Below, in pieces: positions 9,701 to 17,419 of a DNA stretch of 59,210 bases. The position numbers were made by a program, and so were the translations under genes. Position 1 is the stretch's first letter; each line of letters opens with the position of its first letter. The notes beneath the pieces were generated by a model. It was given only the letters and a program-made list of their open reading frames with translations, did no database searches and was not told the DNA's origin. This DNA is from a virus: IMG/VR virus record IMGVR_UViG_3300035670_000236, positions 1 to 59,210 of that record; one strand, 5' to 3'.

Positions 9701-11620
9701 GGCTTTATGGGATTCACCACAAGAGGTATGGGTGAACTCATGGGTATGGGTAGAGGACAGGGAATGAGAACGCCTGACTTTAATCCAAACGCAAATCGAT
9801 ATCAAATAGCGCAAAGCACGGCAGACTTGTCGATGAACCAAGGCAACCGATATGGTCTTGTTGGTTCAGAAGTTGCATCGGATATTTCAGATACATCATA
9901 CATAACCAGACAAAGTTATGAATTGACTGCCCAAGGTCAACGCATGTCGCTGAATGCTATGAATGCAAGCACTCAGCAAAACGTTTCTGTCACTTCACAA
10001 GCAGACCAAAATAACTTAGCAGGTATGGATGCACAAACTAGTGCAATTGTAACTGCAATCAATTCTCAGCCTCGCGCAACTGGCGGAGGCTCTATGGGAG
10101 GAAGTTTTGGGGGAGATTTTGCGAGTTTCTTAGGAAACATGGCAGTCTCTTTTGTTGCGAATAAAATCACTTCTAAAATTAAGAACCCATATTTAAGAGC
10201 AGCAGCAAACTTTGGTATTCAAGCAGCAGCGCAGAAATACGTTCTTCCTACCATTTTAGGAACTGGAGGAGGTGCAGCAGCCGGCGGAGCAGCAGGAAGT
10301 GCTGGAGTAGCCGGTGCAGCAGGCGCAGGATTCTTAGGTTCTCTTGCAATGCTGCCTAGTGCATTCTCAGCAGCAGGCGGATTTGCAGGACTAGGCACAG
10401 CAGTAGGTCGTTCATTTGGATTCTTTGGTGGACCAGCAGCAGGCGCAACATTCTCTCAATACGCAGCAAGTGTTTTAGGTGGGTCTGGATTTGCAACAGG
10501 CGCCAATTTCTTCTCAGGTATGTCTGCTAATTCTTTTGGTGCTGCCGGTTCTGCATTTGGAACAGCAGGTCAGTTTGGTTATGCAGTAAACCAAGCACTA
10601 CCTTACACAGCAGCAATTATGCAATTGTTCCAAGGAGATATTAAGGGTGCAGCAACAACAGCAGCACTCACATACATTGGTACCGCAATTGGTGGTCCTA
10701 TTGGCGGATTCATCGGCTCTGTTATTGGTAGCGTGTTTGGTAAGAAAAAGAAAGCGCCACCACCAAAAATTATTGACAAAGTTCTTGTTCTTGCTGATAG
10801 AGACATTGCTAAGAAAGCGACCGTTCGTGAAGAAAATAATCCGAGTGATGGTCAGAAACAACTGATTGATGCATTCTTGAATACCGCATTCAATACTGCA
10901 ATGTCAATTTATCAAGTAAGTAAGATAAATCCTCCGTTCAATGCGATTTATATTTCTATTCGTAACGCCAATCTAAAAATGGCATTACCAAGCAACTATA
11001 GTGGAGGCACCATTACAGATGGTTGGGTGTATGAAGTAACTATGGAAGAGAAAAAATCTTCTCAGTTCTATATGCTTGAAATTATGCGTAAGATTCGTGA
11101 AGTTTATAAAGCACAATCTCAAGACCCCGAATATCTGAAGAAAATTGATGAAGGCTATGCTCTTGTTGCAAGTAAGAGTGCGAGTCAACTTGCAGGTGGA
11201 TTAATTGGTAATCTGAAATATGGAAAGTATGCTCTTGACCCATCCGCACAAGGAAGAATGGGAAGCGCAACTAGACAAGCGGTGCAGTCATATGTTTTAG
11301 GTACTCAATCAGGAAGAACAACAGTAGGAACAGGAACGTCAGGAGTTACAGTATCAACACAGACAACTGAAACTGATGCGGGTTCACTAACACCAACTAC
11401 AACATCAGGAACTTCAGTCAGAATTACCCCAACAACAAGCGGTGCTGCTGGCGCAGGCACCTCAGGAACTGGTAATCAGAATGTTAATGTTGTTACAGAT
11501 AATTCTAGAACAACAAATGAAGGCTCTACGATTAACACAACATATCTGAATACAACTTCAGGTGGCGATATTTACGGTCGTTCTGGAATGAATACTGGTA
11601 TGTCATTTGTTGCTGCGTAA
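6707..11620 (+). CDS. Tape-measure-like giant structural protein with lysozyme-like domain
   Basis: 1637 residues. Order: N-terminal helical region (1-135, Gln/Glu/Arg-rich), Gly-rich hydrophobic region (about 140-300), Pro/Thr-rich linkers, a peptidoglycan-hydrolase-like domain at about 412-525 opening SVRNNNPGNLRYSANL and containing GEGGFARFATPEAGMAAM, a long Ala/Gly-rich part with membrane-like segments (about 1130-1340), a KKKKAPPP hinge near 1346 and a polar Thr-rich tail. Length, hydrophobic segments, the domain and its place after the frameshifted chaperone suggest a tail tape measure that carries a cell-wall-opening enzyme. T4 itself uses separate gp29 and gp5, so this is a different arrangement. 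Confidence 0.75.
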   Translation: MAQLGSYAQALGQMASDAAVGGLKGLAQGAKYAAMREMPALTGAMAFAKDVRGRAAKIQDSKTAAAEERQANATEKLVDQQARNNVISLDMARQLRQMNQSIRAQSSLLGYQVQDQKRQMQFAEESERESRNYQERLLKALEKLTTGQGAGAGSPGGGSGGGSEGGFFDSILDWLGTAALGALAGKALGGRGGRGGRGGKLAGLAGAAGSAILGARGLRGLFGARGAARPPSNVIPFPGGGRGGMGGAANDAAFKRPGFWSRLGGKVGSKIGIGALGKRAIPYLGWGLLAYDIYDVVSYMMEDQQSGGMGGGPGGGQGFNAFGPIGALYAATLYKNRNRTAQRPRLEQRPTPYASEGYTLAPNAGRARPGSTTAPRGSRTPGVRQQPGSRPETPATGNNPGMNIPNAPRRNQPLSVRNNNPGNLRYSANLTRPGGVLEGATEGEGGFARFATPEAGMAAMRKQIVLDTQRRGMTLRQFISKYAPKSENNTDKYISDVSRMTGIKPDDRITPDQIPALQRAMISIEGDSRAMAYYYPTTQPVGAEKPAGSTTEAVSAARGPQSSTSYASRGYALGSNARPPGAPTETVSPPTGPVESLPTITVTGRRIPSVERGYRPGMVIPSTGNPRADAYRRHRLIEAGVVPVAATTPSGTAVRGPEEPVPVHDAKATETLEDIKKSQGKVEKETRGLGQNTQQAARLYARRLRSTRRVLTPEEEADEYLKKAQQGFLNAFDRTLTKAFKDFGNNFLKSVGYAPGGRPVTAQEASRTGYAGMQLGKALDLDKKTASALEKVIGKEYSRMLAPAVSQLGKAYLNSLAIGIGQGLFSGTVGAQGAKALTGQIIGNFAKGNKQIAMEQLLFGLTGIASGPETIAQSYGFRSAAEGIGYMAEVFAAKSTNAIQGLFGWEDRTRAQQVRDPTTGRLYTPGEGFTGGVAMPDMERVGYGGMRLPQQPTTTLVGKQDNLLSTGARTLNGVLLVSVTNAGDFASEEDKLKHTLEQGFMGFTTRGMGELMGMGRGQGMRTPDFNPNANRYQIAQSTADLSMNQGNRYGLVGSEVASDISDTSYITRQSYELTAQGQRMSLNAMNASTQQNVSVTSQADQNNLAGMDAQTSAIVTAINSQPRATGGGSMGGSFGGDFASFLGNMAVSFVANKITSKIKNPYLRAAANFGIQAAAQKYVLPTILGTGGGAAAGGAAGSAGVAGAAGAGFLGSLAMLPSAFSAAGGFAGLGTAVGRSFGFFGGPAAGATFSQYAASVLGGSGFATGANFFSGMSANSFGAAGSAFGTAGQFGYAVNQALPYTAAIMQLFQGDIKGAATTAALTYIGTAIGGPIGGFIGSVIGSVFGKKKKAPPPKIIDKVLVLADRDIAKKATVREENNPSDGQKQLIDAFLNTAFNTAMSIYQVSKINPPFNAIYISIRNANLKMALPSNYSGGTITDGWVYEVTMEEKKSSQFYMLEIMRKIREVYKAQSQDPEYLKKIDEGYALVASKSASQLAGGLIGNLKYGKYALDPSAQGRMGSATRQAVQSYVLGTQSGRTTVGTGTSGVTVSTQTTETDAGSLTPTTTSGTSVRITPTTSGAAGAGTSGTGNQNVNVVTDNSRTTNEGSTINTTYLNTTSGGDIYGRSGMNTGMSFVAA

Positions 11621-11625
11621 AAAAA

Positions 11626-11647
11626 GGGGAAGCATTTCTGCTTCCCC
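11626..11647 (-). terminator. Strong rho-independent terminator of gp32
   Basis: Perfect 9-bp stem GGGGAAGCA/TGCTTCCCC (11626-11634 with 11639-11647) with a 4-nt loop. The run of A at 11619-11625 becomes a U-tract on the minus strand, so it ends the gp32 transcript; it also separates gp32 from the converging plus-strand gene. Confidence 0.9.
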
Positions 11648-11677
11648 AAACTTACTACAAAGGAGATGAAGACTATT

Positions 11678-12583
11678 TTAGTCTTCGGCTAACTTCTCAA
11701 AATAACTCACATCATCATCTTCATCGTCAGCCCAAGGCTTTGCTGATTCAACGTTTGCCTTTGGCTTAGATTCTGCTACTGCCTGTCGAGTAGCAACAGG
11801 CGGATTTGGCTTCAACTGAACAACGTTATCATTATCAAGACCAAGCACCTTGTTCAGGCGCGCCTTGAGTTCATCATAAGTCTTGAAGTTCTTTTCATCC
11901 AAGAATTCAGAGAGAGCATACTCGCTCTTCCAAATCTTCTCAAGATCATCATCGTCTTGAGAAAGAGGTGCTGAAGAATCAAACTCAGACTTGTCGTAGT
12001 TTGTATATCCTTCAACCTTACGAATCTTCAACTTGAAGTTTGCACCTTCCCACAGGTGAAAAGGATTCAGAGGAGTCTCATCTTCAAAATCTGGATTCAT
12101 TGCTTCATTGATCTTGTCAAAGATTTTCTTACCAAACTTGAAGAGGAACACCTTACCTTCGTTGTCAGGATTACCAGGGTCCTTAACAACATAGATGTTT
12201 GAAATGTATTGCAACTTGCGCTTTTGCTTACGCGCAACTTCCTTGTTTGCTTCAACACCAGAGTTCCAAAGAACTGTATTGTGTTCAGAAACAGGGTCTT
12301 TCTTATTGAGAGTAGTCAGAGAGTTTTCAATGTACCAGCCGCCTGGACCTTGAAATGAGTGGGAGAAAATTTGTACCCAAGGCACATCTTCTCCGCCTGG
12401 TGCGGGAAGAAAGCGAATGACTGCGGAGCCATTGCCTACCTTATCTACTGTGGGTTTCCAGAATCGAGTGTCCTCGTAGGATTTCTTACCTTCTGTCTTG
12501 TCAGACAACTTGGTAATTTCTGCTGTCAGGCGCTCCAGGTCTTTGTTACCAGAACGCTTCAAGTCTGCGAATGAATTTGCCAT
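11678..12583 (-). CDS. 32: Single-stranded DNA-binding protein, T4 gp32-like, without zinc site
   Basis: 301 residues, T4 gp32 size. Matches include NIYVVKDPGNPDNEGKVFLF, FGKKIFDKINEAM and HLWEGANFKLKIRKVEGYTN. Binds ssDNA cooperatively in replication, recombination and repair. The C-terminus is the expected acidic protein-contact tail (WADDEDDDVSYFEKLAED). The T4 zinc ligands (one His, three Cys) are not conserved: the region reads YIENSLTTLNKKDPVSEHN with no Cys, a variant I associate with marine T4-like phages. Own AU-rich leader and terminator suggest a single-gene unit. Confidence 0.95.
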   Translation of the reverse strand: MANSFADLKRSGNKDLERLTAEITKLSDKTEGKKSYEDTRFWKPTVDKVGNGSAVIRFLPAPGGEDVPWVQIFSHSFQGPGGWYIENSLTTLNKKDPVSEHNTVLWNSGVEANKEVARKQKRKLQYISNIYVVKDPGNPDNEGKVFLFKFGKKIFDKINEAMNPDFEDETPLNPFHLWEGANFKLKIRKVEGYTNYDKSEFDSSAPLSQDDDDLEKIWKSEYALSEFLDEKNFKTYDELKARLNKVLGLDNDNVVQLKPNPPVATRQAVAESKPKANVESAKPWADDEDDDVSYFEKLAED

Positions 12584-12720
12584 GTGTATTTTCCTTGTAT
12601 AAAAACGTATGTTAATGTATGTTTACTTGTCCACTTTATCATAATCTACTATAGTATATAGTCGATCCTGATCCGGTTTTGACATAAGAAGCCAACAAAT
12701 TTTTTGAGGTTTCTTATGTC
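12584..12720 (-). promoter_or_regulatory. gp32 leader and gp59-gp32 intergenic region
   Basis: On the minus strand this holds a hairpin just after gp59 (ACATAAGAA/TTCTTATGT, arms 12681-12689 and 12710-12718), then an AU-rich, weakly structured leader with repeated ACATAC and an AAGGAAAA ribosome site before the gp32 ATG. T4 gp32 represses its own translation by binding such a leader; the same is plausible here. No clear -35/-10 pair was found. Confidence 0.45.
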
Positions 12721-13320
12721 TCAATTCGTTATGAGTTCTCGCAGAAGTTTTTTTGCCTTCTGCTTTTCGAACTTTAAAAAGGGCTGGTACTTGTTGCATA
12801 GTTTACTTACCTCTTTGTAGACTGGATCGGTTACTTCAATGTCATATCGTTTGGTGAAATTCAGAATAGAATTTAGAATTGTCAGAGTCTCTAGGCTAAT
12901 CTCACCACGCAAGTATTTCTTGATGATGTTTGGGTGTTCGCCGCGAGTTACTCCAAACCAATTGTTCAATTCGTCTGCATCCCAACCTTCCATAAATGAC
13001 ATTTCATTCTTAAAAACATAAGTCAAAGATTCTTGCTTCTTTCTCCAACTATTGTATTTCGTTTCACATTCTTCCGATAGAAGTTCACCGACCCAAATCT
13101 TAGGGTCATGTAAAAAATTTGCAACCAGAAAATCCTCTAGGTACTTGTCCTTTTTATTTCCTAACTTTGCGAAAAAGATTTTGTCTTTACGCTTTAGAAA
13201 GGAATCATAACTTAGATTGATTTTCTTATTATACTTGAAGTAGTCGTAACTGTCAAGCACGAAATGGTTTTTGATTGCAGTATAAATCTTGTATGCATCA
13301 AATGCGTCCATTTTACTCAT
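12721..13320 (-). CDS. 59: DNA helicase loader, T4 gp59-like
   Basis: 199 residues from the ATG at 13320. The start DAFDAYKIYTAIKNHFVLDS followed by YDYFKYNKKINLSY matches the gp59 family, which loads the gp41 helicase onto gp32-coated forks. The C-terminal part (GEISLETLTILNSILNFTKR) is also typical. It overlaps the end of gp33 by 8 nt; a second in-frame ATG at 13311 follows a GATGAG sequence and could be the real start. gene order 33-59-32 on this strand is that of T4. Confidence 0.92.
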   Translation of the reverse strand: MSKMDAFDAYKIYTAIKNHFVLDSYDYFKYNKKINLSYDSFLKRKDKIFFAKLGNKKDKYLEDFLVANFLHDPKIWVGELLSEECETKYNSWRKKQESLTYVFKNEMSFMEGWDADELNNWFGVTRGEHPNIIKKYLRGEISLETLTILNSILNFTKRYDIEVTDPVYKEVSKLCNKYQPFLKFEKQKAKKLLRELITN

Positions 13321-13552
13321 CGTCAATAGGTAGTCTTGCCTTCGCGTTAGTGATCATCTTCGCTTTGATTGCTTCACCTTCAATTACCGCTTTCATTTTA
13401 GGGGTAATCAATGATGCAGCAGTCTCAACTTCAAGTCCTTTTTGTTCGCAATAGAGAAGCACCGCATCAAGTGTGGTGATCGGTTGCTTCTCTTTCAGAA
13501 TCTTTTTAATTTCTGATTCGAATTCTTTTTGTGTAAGTATCTTTAAATTCAT
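13313..13552 (-). CDS. 33: Late transcription coactivator, T4 gp33-like
   Basis: 79 residues. The core VLLYCEQKGLEVETAASLIT is typical of the short gp33 proteins of T4-like phages, which bridge RNA polymerase with the sliding clamp at late promoters. Position directly before gp59 is conserved with T4. Its presence fits the TATAAATA/CTAAATA late boxes seen in this window. Confidence 0.85.
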   Translation of the reverse strand: MNLKILTQKEFESEIKKILKEKQPITTLDAVLLYCEQKGLEVETAASLITPKMKAVIEGEAIKAKMITNAKARLPIDDE

Positions 13553-13737
13553 TCGTAATATCTTACCGCTAGAATTCGTCCAGATTTAAAACAACCATTG
13601 CGATCCTTTTTCATTGCCGGTTTAGCACTTCGCAAAGAAGGAATAGTCATGTCCTTCTTGGATGCGAAATAGCAACTTGGAAGTTTCTTCGCCTTATACA
13701 TTCTAATCGTAACCGCTTCAGATTTTTCTACCATCAT
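13549..13737 (-). CDS. Small basic hypothetical protein
   Basis: 62 residues from the ATG at 13737 (MMVEKSEAVTIRMYKAKK), preceded by GAGGAACG as ribosome site; the next codon is also ATG. Rich in Lys/Arg with three Cys. It overlaps the hydrolase gene upstream by 20 nt and gp33 downstream by 4 nt, so it is in the same operon. Function not recognised. Confidence 0.65.
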   Translation of the reverse strand: MMVEKSEAVTIRMYKAKKLPSCYFASKKDMTIPSLRSAKPAMKKDRNGCFKSGRILAVRYYE

Positions 13738-14317
13738 CGTTCCTCTCAAATCTATAAAAAATATGTTCACCAATTTGAACGATCTTGGTCTTAGTCTTTG
13801 CCCAAGGTGGTTTCACATATGTCGCATGATAGTGGGTTGCACCCTCTAACATTAACATAATATCATTATCCGCACCTTTTGTCAAGAGCATTTTTGCAAT
13901 TTGTAAACACTCTTGCCATGCTTCTTTGTTCGCTGGCGCTTTAACTACTCTATCGTTGTACCAAGAAAATTGATTTTTCTCAGTTACAACGTCTTTTACT
14001 GTTTTTGGATATCGAGGATCGTTCACTCTGTTTAGTGTAACGATACCTACTGCCATTTTACCAACTCTAGACTCGGATGCTGCTTCGTAATAGATATTCA
14101 AAGCAAGCCAGTATTCATCGATTTTCATCGATGCCGCAGCAGCGGTTGGTACAAATGAAATTGTTCTTTTGTTATTATCGATCACACTTGATATTGGATC
14201 GAATTGTCTAACTTGTGATGTTTGTGGTGTTGCGAAATTGATTTGCGATGCGATATAAAGTGTTACTCCGATTGTAAGTGCAAATACTGCAACCTTTACA
14301 TAATTCAAGGTTCTCAT
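13718..14317 (-). CDS. Cell-wall hydrolase, SleB/Hydrolase_2-like endolysin candidate
   Basis: 199 residues from the ATG at 14317, chosen because a strong AGGAG precedes it. Residues 1-25 (YVKVAVFALTIGVTLYIASQ) form an N-terminal membrane or signal-anchor segment. The domain at about 70-195 matches SleB-type hydrolases: NIYYEAASESRVGKMAVG, then VTLNRVNDPRYP, and GATHYHATYVKPPWA near the end, with the conserved Glu of YYEA. It would cut peptidoglycan at lysis; the anchor suggests export by the host Sec system (SAR-like), which is inference. Confidence 0.85.
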   Translation of the reverse strand: MRTLNYVKVAVFALTIGVTLYIASQINFATPQTSQVRQFDPISSVIDNNKRTISFVPTAAAASMKIDEYWLALNIYYEAASESRVGKMAVGIVTLNRVNDPRYPKTVKDVVTEKNQFSWYNDRVVKAPANKEAWQECLQIAKMLLTKGADNDIMLMLEGATHYHATYVKPPWAKTKTKIVQIGEHIFYRFERNDDGRKI

Positions 14318-14340
14318 ATTTCTCCTTTCTTGATTATTTC

Positions 14341-14361
14341 GGGGTAGCATTGCGCTACCCC
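14341..14361 (-). terminator. Hairpin between two minus-strand genes
   Basis: Stem GGGGTAGC/GCTACCCC (14341-14348, 14354-14361) with a 5-nt loop, between the 68-aa gene and the hydrolase gene. Only a weak U-rich tail follows, so it may attenuate rather than stop transcription. Confidence 0.6.
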
Positions 14362-14378
14362 TATTCTAACAGAAGAGA

Positions 14379-14585
14379 TTAGGATTTGTCAACAAATGCC
14401 TTAAGTGTCTCTGCTTCAGTTAGAATTTGCTGCGTAGTCGGAAACGCAGGAACCTCCGTCAAAGGTTCATTCTTCAGTTGACTGTTAGACTGCTTAATGT
14501 TCAGATCGGTATAATACCTCTGAGTCAACTGGTCTTGTGCCATCTTCAATAGTTCTAGACGGATTTCATAGGGTGTTTTACTCAT
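14379..14585 (-). CDS. Small conserved phage protein (MSKTPYEIR family)
   Basis: 68 residues from the ATG at 14585 (MSKTPYEIRLELLKMAQDQL), with CAGGAGAAAACT as ribosome site. This opening is familiar from small proteins of T4-like marine phages. Helical, no membrane segment. A CTAAATA late-type box lies about 60 nt upstream. Function unknown. Confidence 0.75.
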   Translation of the reverse strand: MSKTPYEIRLELLKMAQDQLTQRYYTDLNIKQSNSQLKNEPLTEVPAFPTTQQILTEAETLKAFVDKS

Positions 14586-14618
14586 AGTTTTCTCCTGTGT
14601 GTGATGTGTAATGAGTAT

Positions 14619-14638
14619 ACCTGGCAAAATTACCAGGT
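14619..14638. terminator. Intergenic hairpin ACCTGG/CCAGGT
   Basis: 6-bp stem (14619-14624, 14633-14638) with an 8-nt loop between the glycosyltransferase gene and the 68-aa gene. T-rich sequence follows only on the plus strand. Confidence 0.4.
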
Positions 14639-14642
14639 CTTT

Positions 14643-14649
14643 TATTTAG
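14643..14649 (-). promoter_or_regulatory. Candidate late promoter CTAAATA
   Basis: CTAAATA, the late-promoter form I know from marine T4-like phages, overlaps the stop codon of the glycosyltransferase gene (TAC TAA ATA) and would serve the 68-aa protein and hydrolase genes downstream. Confidence 0.45.
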
Positions 14650-15254
14650 TATTTCAAAAAGTTTTCTCTGTGTCTTCGGTAATAAAGTAGCCCTTGATTC
14701 AAATATGATACTGTTGCGCCTTTTGAAATCATTTTATTCCACATATTCCAATCTTCTTGGGTGTGATTTCCACTACCTAAACGTTTGTATCCAACCTCTT
14801 GACCCAATTTAGTGCGATACAACATAGAACCGTGGTGACCTTTGCGCTGCCAATAGATATCGCCTTGATAATCTGCGATTTCGCTAGGGTGACGATTTCG
14901 AATCTCATTCTTCAATTCACCAGTCACTACGATATCATAAGTCATTATATCAGTTTTTGTAGCAGAAAGCAAGTCTATAGCATCAGAACGAAGCCAGTTG
15001 TCTGCACCAAGAAACATGACATACTCCGATTTTACTCTCATCAGCATGTCTTGAAAATTATCAACGGTGCCTAAGTTCTTTTCTCTTAGAATGTATTCTA
15101 CCTTTGGATATAATTTCGGTAGATGTGTGCAGTCGCCAGCACCATCATCTACAAATAAAATATGTTCTGGTGTTTTTGTCTGACTTAAAACTGATTCAAT
15201 ACAATGTGCTGCTAGGTGTCCGTATCTATAAGATGAAATAACAACGGTAATCAT
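14646..15254 (-). CDS. Family 2 glycosyltransferase
   Basis: 202 residues with a GT-A fold: TVVISSYRYGHLAAHCIESV at the start, the nucleotide-sugar region ILFVDDGAGDCT (DDG), and MFLGADNWL as the DXD-like metal site near residue 90. C-terminal LYYRRHRENFLKY is typical of GT2 enzymes. It overlaps the dioxygenase gene by 4 nt and ends a five-gene modification operon. Acceptor (host surface glycan, DNA or virion) unknown. Confidence 0.85.
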   Translation of the reverse strand: MITVVISSYRYGHLAAHCIESVLSQTKTPEHILFVDDGAGDCTHLPKLYPKVEYILREKNLGTVDNFQDMLMRVKSEYVMFLGADNWLRSDAIDLLSATKTDIMTYDIVVTGELKNEIRNRHPSEIADYQGDIYWQRKGHHGSMLYRTKLGQEVGYKRLGSGNHTQEDWNMWNKMISKGATVSYLNQGLLYYRRHRENFLKY

Positions 15255-15973
15255 GGTATCATATTAGGATTCATTCGTTCAACAATTTTTCCATCGATCA
15301 AATAGTCTGGATATGCGAGTGCTGATTTAGAACGACAAAATCCATTCATGTATGTCATTCTATCTGCATTTGATGCGTTCGGTTCACTTCCATGAACAAT
15401 CGTAACTGTCCATATTAGCACAGAGCCTTTTGGTGCGGTATACTTTTTACCTCGAAATTCTCCTCGCGAGAAGATTCTAAGATTTCTAGGTGTAGGCCAA
15501 TATTCCCATTTGTGAGAGCCATCTATAAATTCTACTGCGCCGTTATCAACGGTGATATCATCAACAGCAATAATTGTCTGAAAGTAATCATCTACAACAT
15601 CATCTTTAAAGTTTTGGGGTTCTCGAAACATCGTATCACGATGCCAAGCGAATTGATCTTTACTGCCTGCTTCACGAAAATAAATTTGATTATTAATTTG
15701 CTTTACATCATTGCCGATAAATTCCTTAACCAGACTCACCATGCGCGAATCAGTTCTAATCTTATTGAGATAATCGTTAGCCAATGCGGGAAAGAAAATC
15801 AGTTCTTTTTTTCCATATGACATTTCACTAGGTGCATGACGATATCCAGCCTTTACAATATCTTTATCTTCAGTCAAATATGCTTGTCGTTTAATTTCAT
15901 CACATTCTTCTGAAGTAAACACATTAGGAATTACAATGATTCCATTCTCTTCATAGACGCTTTTTAAATCCAT
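15251..15973 (-). CDS. PhyH-type Fe(II)/2-oxoglutarate dioxygenase
   Basis: 240 residues. Metal ligands are visible: HRD in FAWHRDTMFREP (about residue 107) and the distal His in VTIVHGSEPNAS followed by a conserved Arg (NADRMTYMNGF). The jelly-roll marker GAVEFIDGSHKWE lies between. PhyH-family members hydroxylate small molecules or lipids/sugars. It overlaps the deacetylase gene by 10 nt and the glycosyltransferase by 4 nt, pointing to a shared modification pathway. Confidence 0.85.
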   Translation of the reverse strand: MDLKSVYEENGIIVIPNVFTSEECDEIKRQAYLTEDKDIVKAGYRHAPSEMSYGKKELIFFPALANDYLNKIRTDSRMVSLVKEFIGNDVKQINNQIYFREAGSKDQFAWHRDTMFREPQNFKDDVVDDYFQTIIAVDDITVDNGAVEFIDGSHKWEYWPTPRNLRIFSRGEFRGKKYTAPKGSVLIWTVTIVHGSEPNASNADRMTYMNGFCRSKSALAYPDYLIDGKIVERMNPNMIP

Positions 15974-16485
15974 GCAACATAATTCCTATGAATTTTAAAT
16001 TGATAATCAGGCACTCTGAAGTCTAAAGTTCCTTGCGTGACGCTATACGCTTTTTCATATCCTGCTTCTTTGACAATTTGAACAACTCTATCATTGAACG
16101 TACCGTATGGGTATGCAAAATATTTGCAAGGAAAAGGTGCAGTCACTTCTTTACGAATTTCTTCATCAGATAGTTTACATAGATCACGATGCGACCAAGT
16201 ATGCCAACCTAGTTCAAAATCATATTTGGTGCATAACTCCTGGACTTCTTCAAGAGTGCAATACTGTTCGAGTGCTGGCACATGCGCTAGATCAAACTTA
16301 TTGTCTTTACCAAAAAAGTCTCCCATGACAAACATGATGCCAGACTTACCGATTAGACAATCTTGATTATCATACACGTTTTTATAGATGCCGTCAAATC
16401 CAATTGCATCATCACATGCAATGATTTGTTCTCTTGTGTGATAATTCGGATGCTTATGATATCCGATGTTATGTGCTAATTTCAT
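15964..16485 (-). CDS. Polysaccharide deacetylase (NodB-like)
   Basis: 173 residues. NodB-like features: ELGWHTWSHRDLCKLS carries the HxxxH-type metal motif (HTWSH) and CKYFAYPYGTFNDR the conserved YPYG strand. The usual N-terminal catalytic Asp motif is less clear (IGFDGI or IIACDD). It would remove acetyl groups from N-acetylated sugars. Overlaps both neighbours slightly, so it is part of the modification operon. Confidence 0.8.
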   Translation of the reverse strand: MKLAHNIGYHKHPNYHTREQIIACDDAIGFDGIYKNVYDNQDCLIGKSGIMFVMGDFFGKDNKFDLAHVPALEQYCTLEEVQELCTKYDFELGWHTWSHRDLCKLSDEEIRKEVTAPFPCKYFAYPYGTFNDRVVQIVKEAGYEKAYSVTQGTLDFRVPDYQFKIHRNYVAWI

Positions 16486-16975
16486 AGATGACCAATCTTT
16501 GTGTATATTCTCTGTATGAAAATTCTTTTTCTAGAATGATTTTACCAAAGTCATAATGAATTAACCAATCTTTGATTCCTGCAATCAGAATGTGCTTAGA
16601 AGAGCAAGATTCAATCCACTCTTTGAATTGTCTGTGATCATATTGCTGATACAAGGTTCCTGTTGTCATCACAAGATCATATTTGTCTTGAGGCTCATGA
16701 ACTCGAATTACGTTTGACGAAAATCTTGAAGCAGCAAGATCAGAAATTTCAATGCCGTGAATAATCTTTGCAGGTATAGATTCAGTCACAAATCCTTCGC
16801 CGCATCCAATATCAATTGCTCTTTCATATTCTTGAAATTGATTAACCTGATGCAAAGCCATAATGATTTCTGCTTTGCGTTTCAAATCGGCTGGTGTTGT
16901 TTTATATACCCATGGATCAGGATTACGATACCATTCTTCTAATTCTGCTTTACTCTGCAAAATATTTCTCCTCAA
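16469..16975 (-). CDS. SAM-dependent methyltransferase (NodS-like)
   Basis: 168 residues. Motif I is AIDIGCGEGFVTES (about residues 53-66), then IHGIEISDLAASRF for motif II and YDLVMTTGTLYQQY for motif IV, the layout of class I methyltransferases such as NodS. The start is uncertain: the ATG at 16975 contains an AGGAG that is well spaced for a TTG start 15 nt further in. Overlaps genes on both sides. Confidence 0.82.
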   Translation of the reverse strand: MRRNILQSKAELEEWYRNPDPWVYKTTPADLKRKAEIIMALHQVNQFQEYERAIDIGCGEGFVTESIPAKIIHGIEISDLAASRFSSNVIRVHEPQDKYDLVMTTGTLYQQYDHRQFKEWIESCSSKHILIAGIKDWLIHYDFGKIILEKEFSYREYTQRLVIYEIST

Positions 16976-17375
16976 GTCCCAAAAGAATACGCATTACATC
17001 ATCTTCTTTCATAGAGGTGTTTTCAACAATGTCTTCAAGAGGCTGCATTTCCCATCTATCTTCCGATACATCATACCATGCAAAAATACAAATCTCTTCC
17101 TTAGGTCTATGTATAAGTGCCCAAGGAGTCATATCGTGTTCGGGAAATTCAAAATCTTCTGTGAGTGCGTCTTTGTGAATAAAGATCGCATAAGATTCTA
17201 GATTGATATCGTCTTGTTCGTCAGTTTCTTCATTATATCCATAACCATCGAATATAATTTTCACTTCGCAAACGTCAGAAATATTTTCACCAATCTCTAG
17301 ATCATCAGGATCGCGCCACATAACATTGAGTAGGTGTTTGATGCAGCGTTCATAGGCTTCATAATCGTAGTCCAT
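16950..17375 (-). CDS. Hypothetical acidic protein
   Basis: 141 strongly acidic residues (MDYDYEAYERCIKHLLNVMW), no membrane segment and no recognised domain. It overlaps the methyltransferase start by 26 nt. It lies between the pqqA hairpin and the modification genes, so it may be co-transcribed with the tmRNA-pqqA unit. Confidence 0.7.
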   Translation of the reverse strand: MDYDYEAYERCIKHLLNVMWRDPDDLEIGENISDVCEVKIIFDGYGYNEETDEQDDINLESYAIFIHKDALTEDFEFPEHDMTPWALIHRPKEEICIFAWYDVSEDRWEMQPLEDIVENTSMKEDDVMRILLGLEEKYFAE

Positions 17376-17394
17376 AATATATCCTAGTTGAAGT

Positions 17395-17412
17395 GGCGGG
17401 ATTTCTCCCGCC
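17395..17412 (-). terminator. GC-rich hairpin with GAAA loop after pqqA
   Basis: On the minus strand GGCGGGA-GAAA-TCCCGCC, a 7-bp stem closed by a GNRA tetraloop, 8 nt after the pqqA stop. No U-tract follows, so it may stabilise the upstream RNA or limit read-through rather than fully terminate. Confidence 0.65.
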
Positions 17413-17419
17413 GTTATGT

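Noticed and set aside
10598-10861. Minus-strand Cys/Asn-rich frame
   Set aside because: Shadow of the Ala/Gly-rich region of the same gene.
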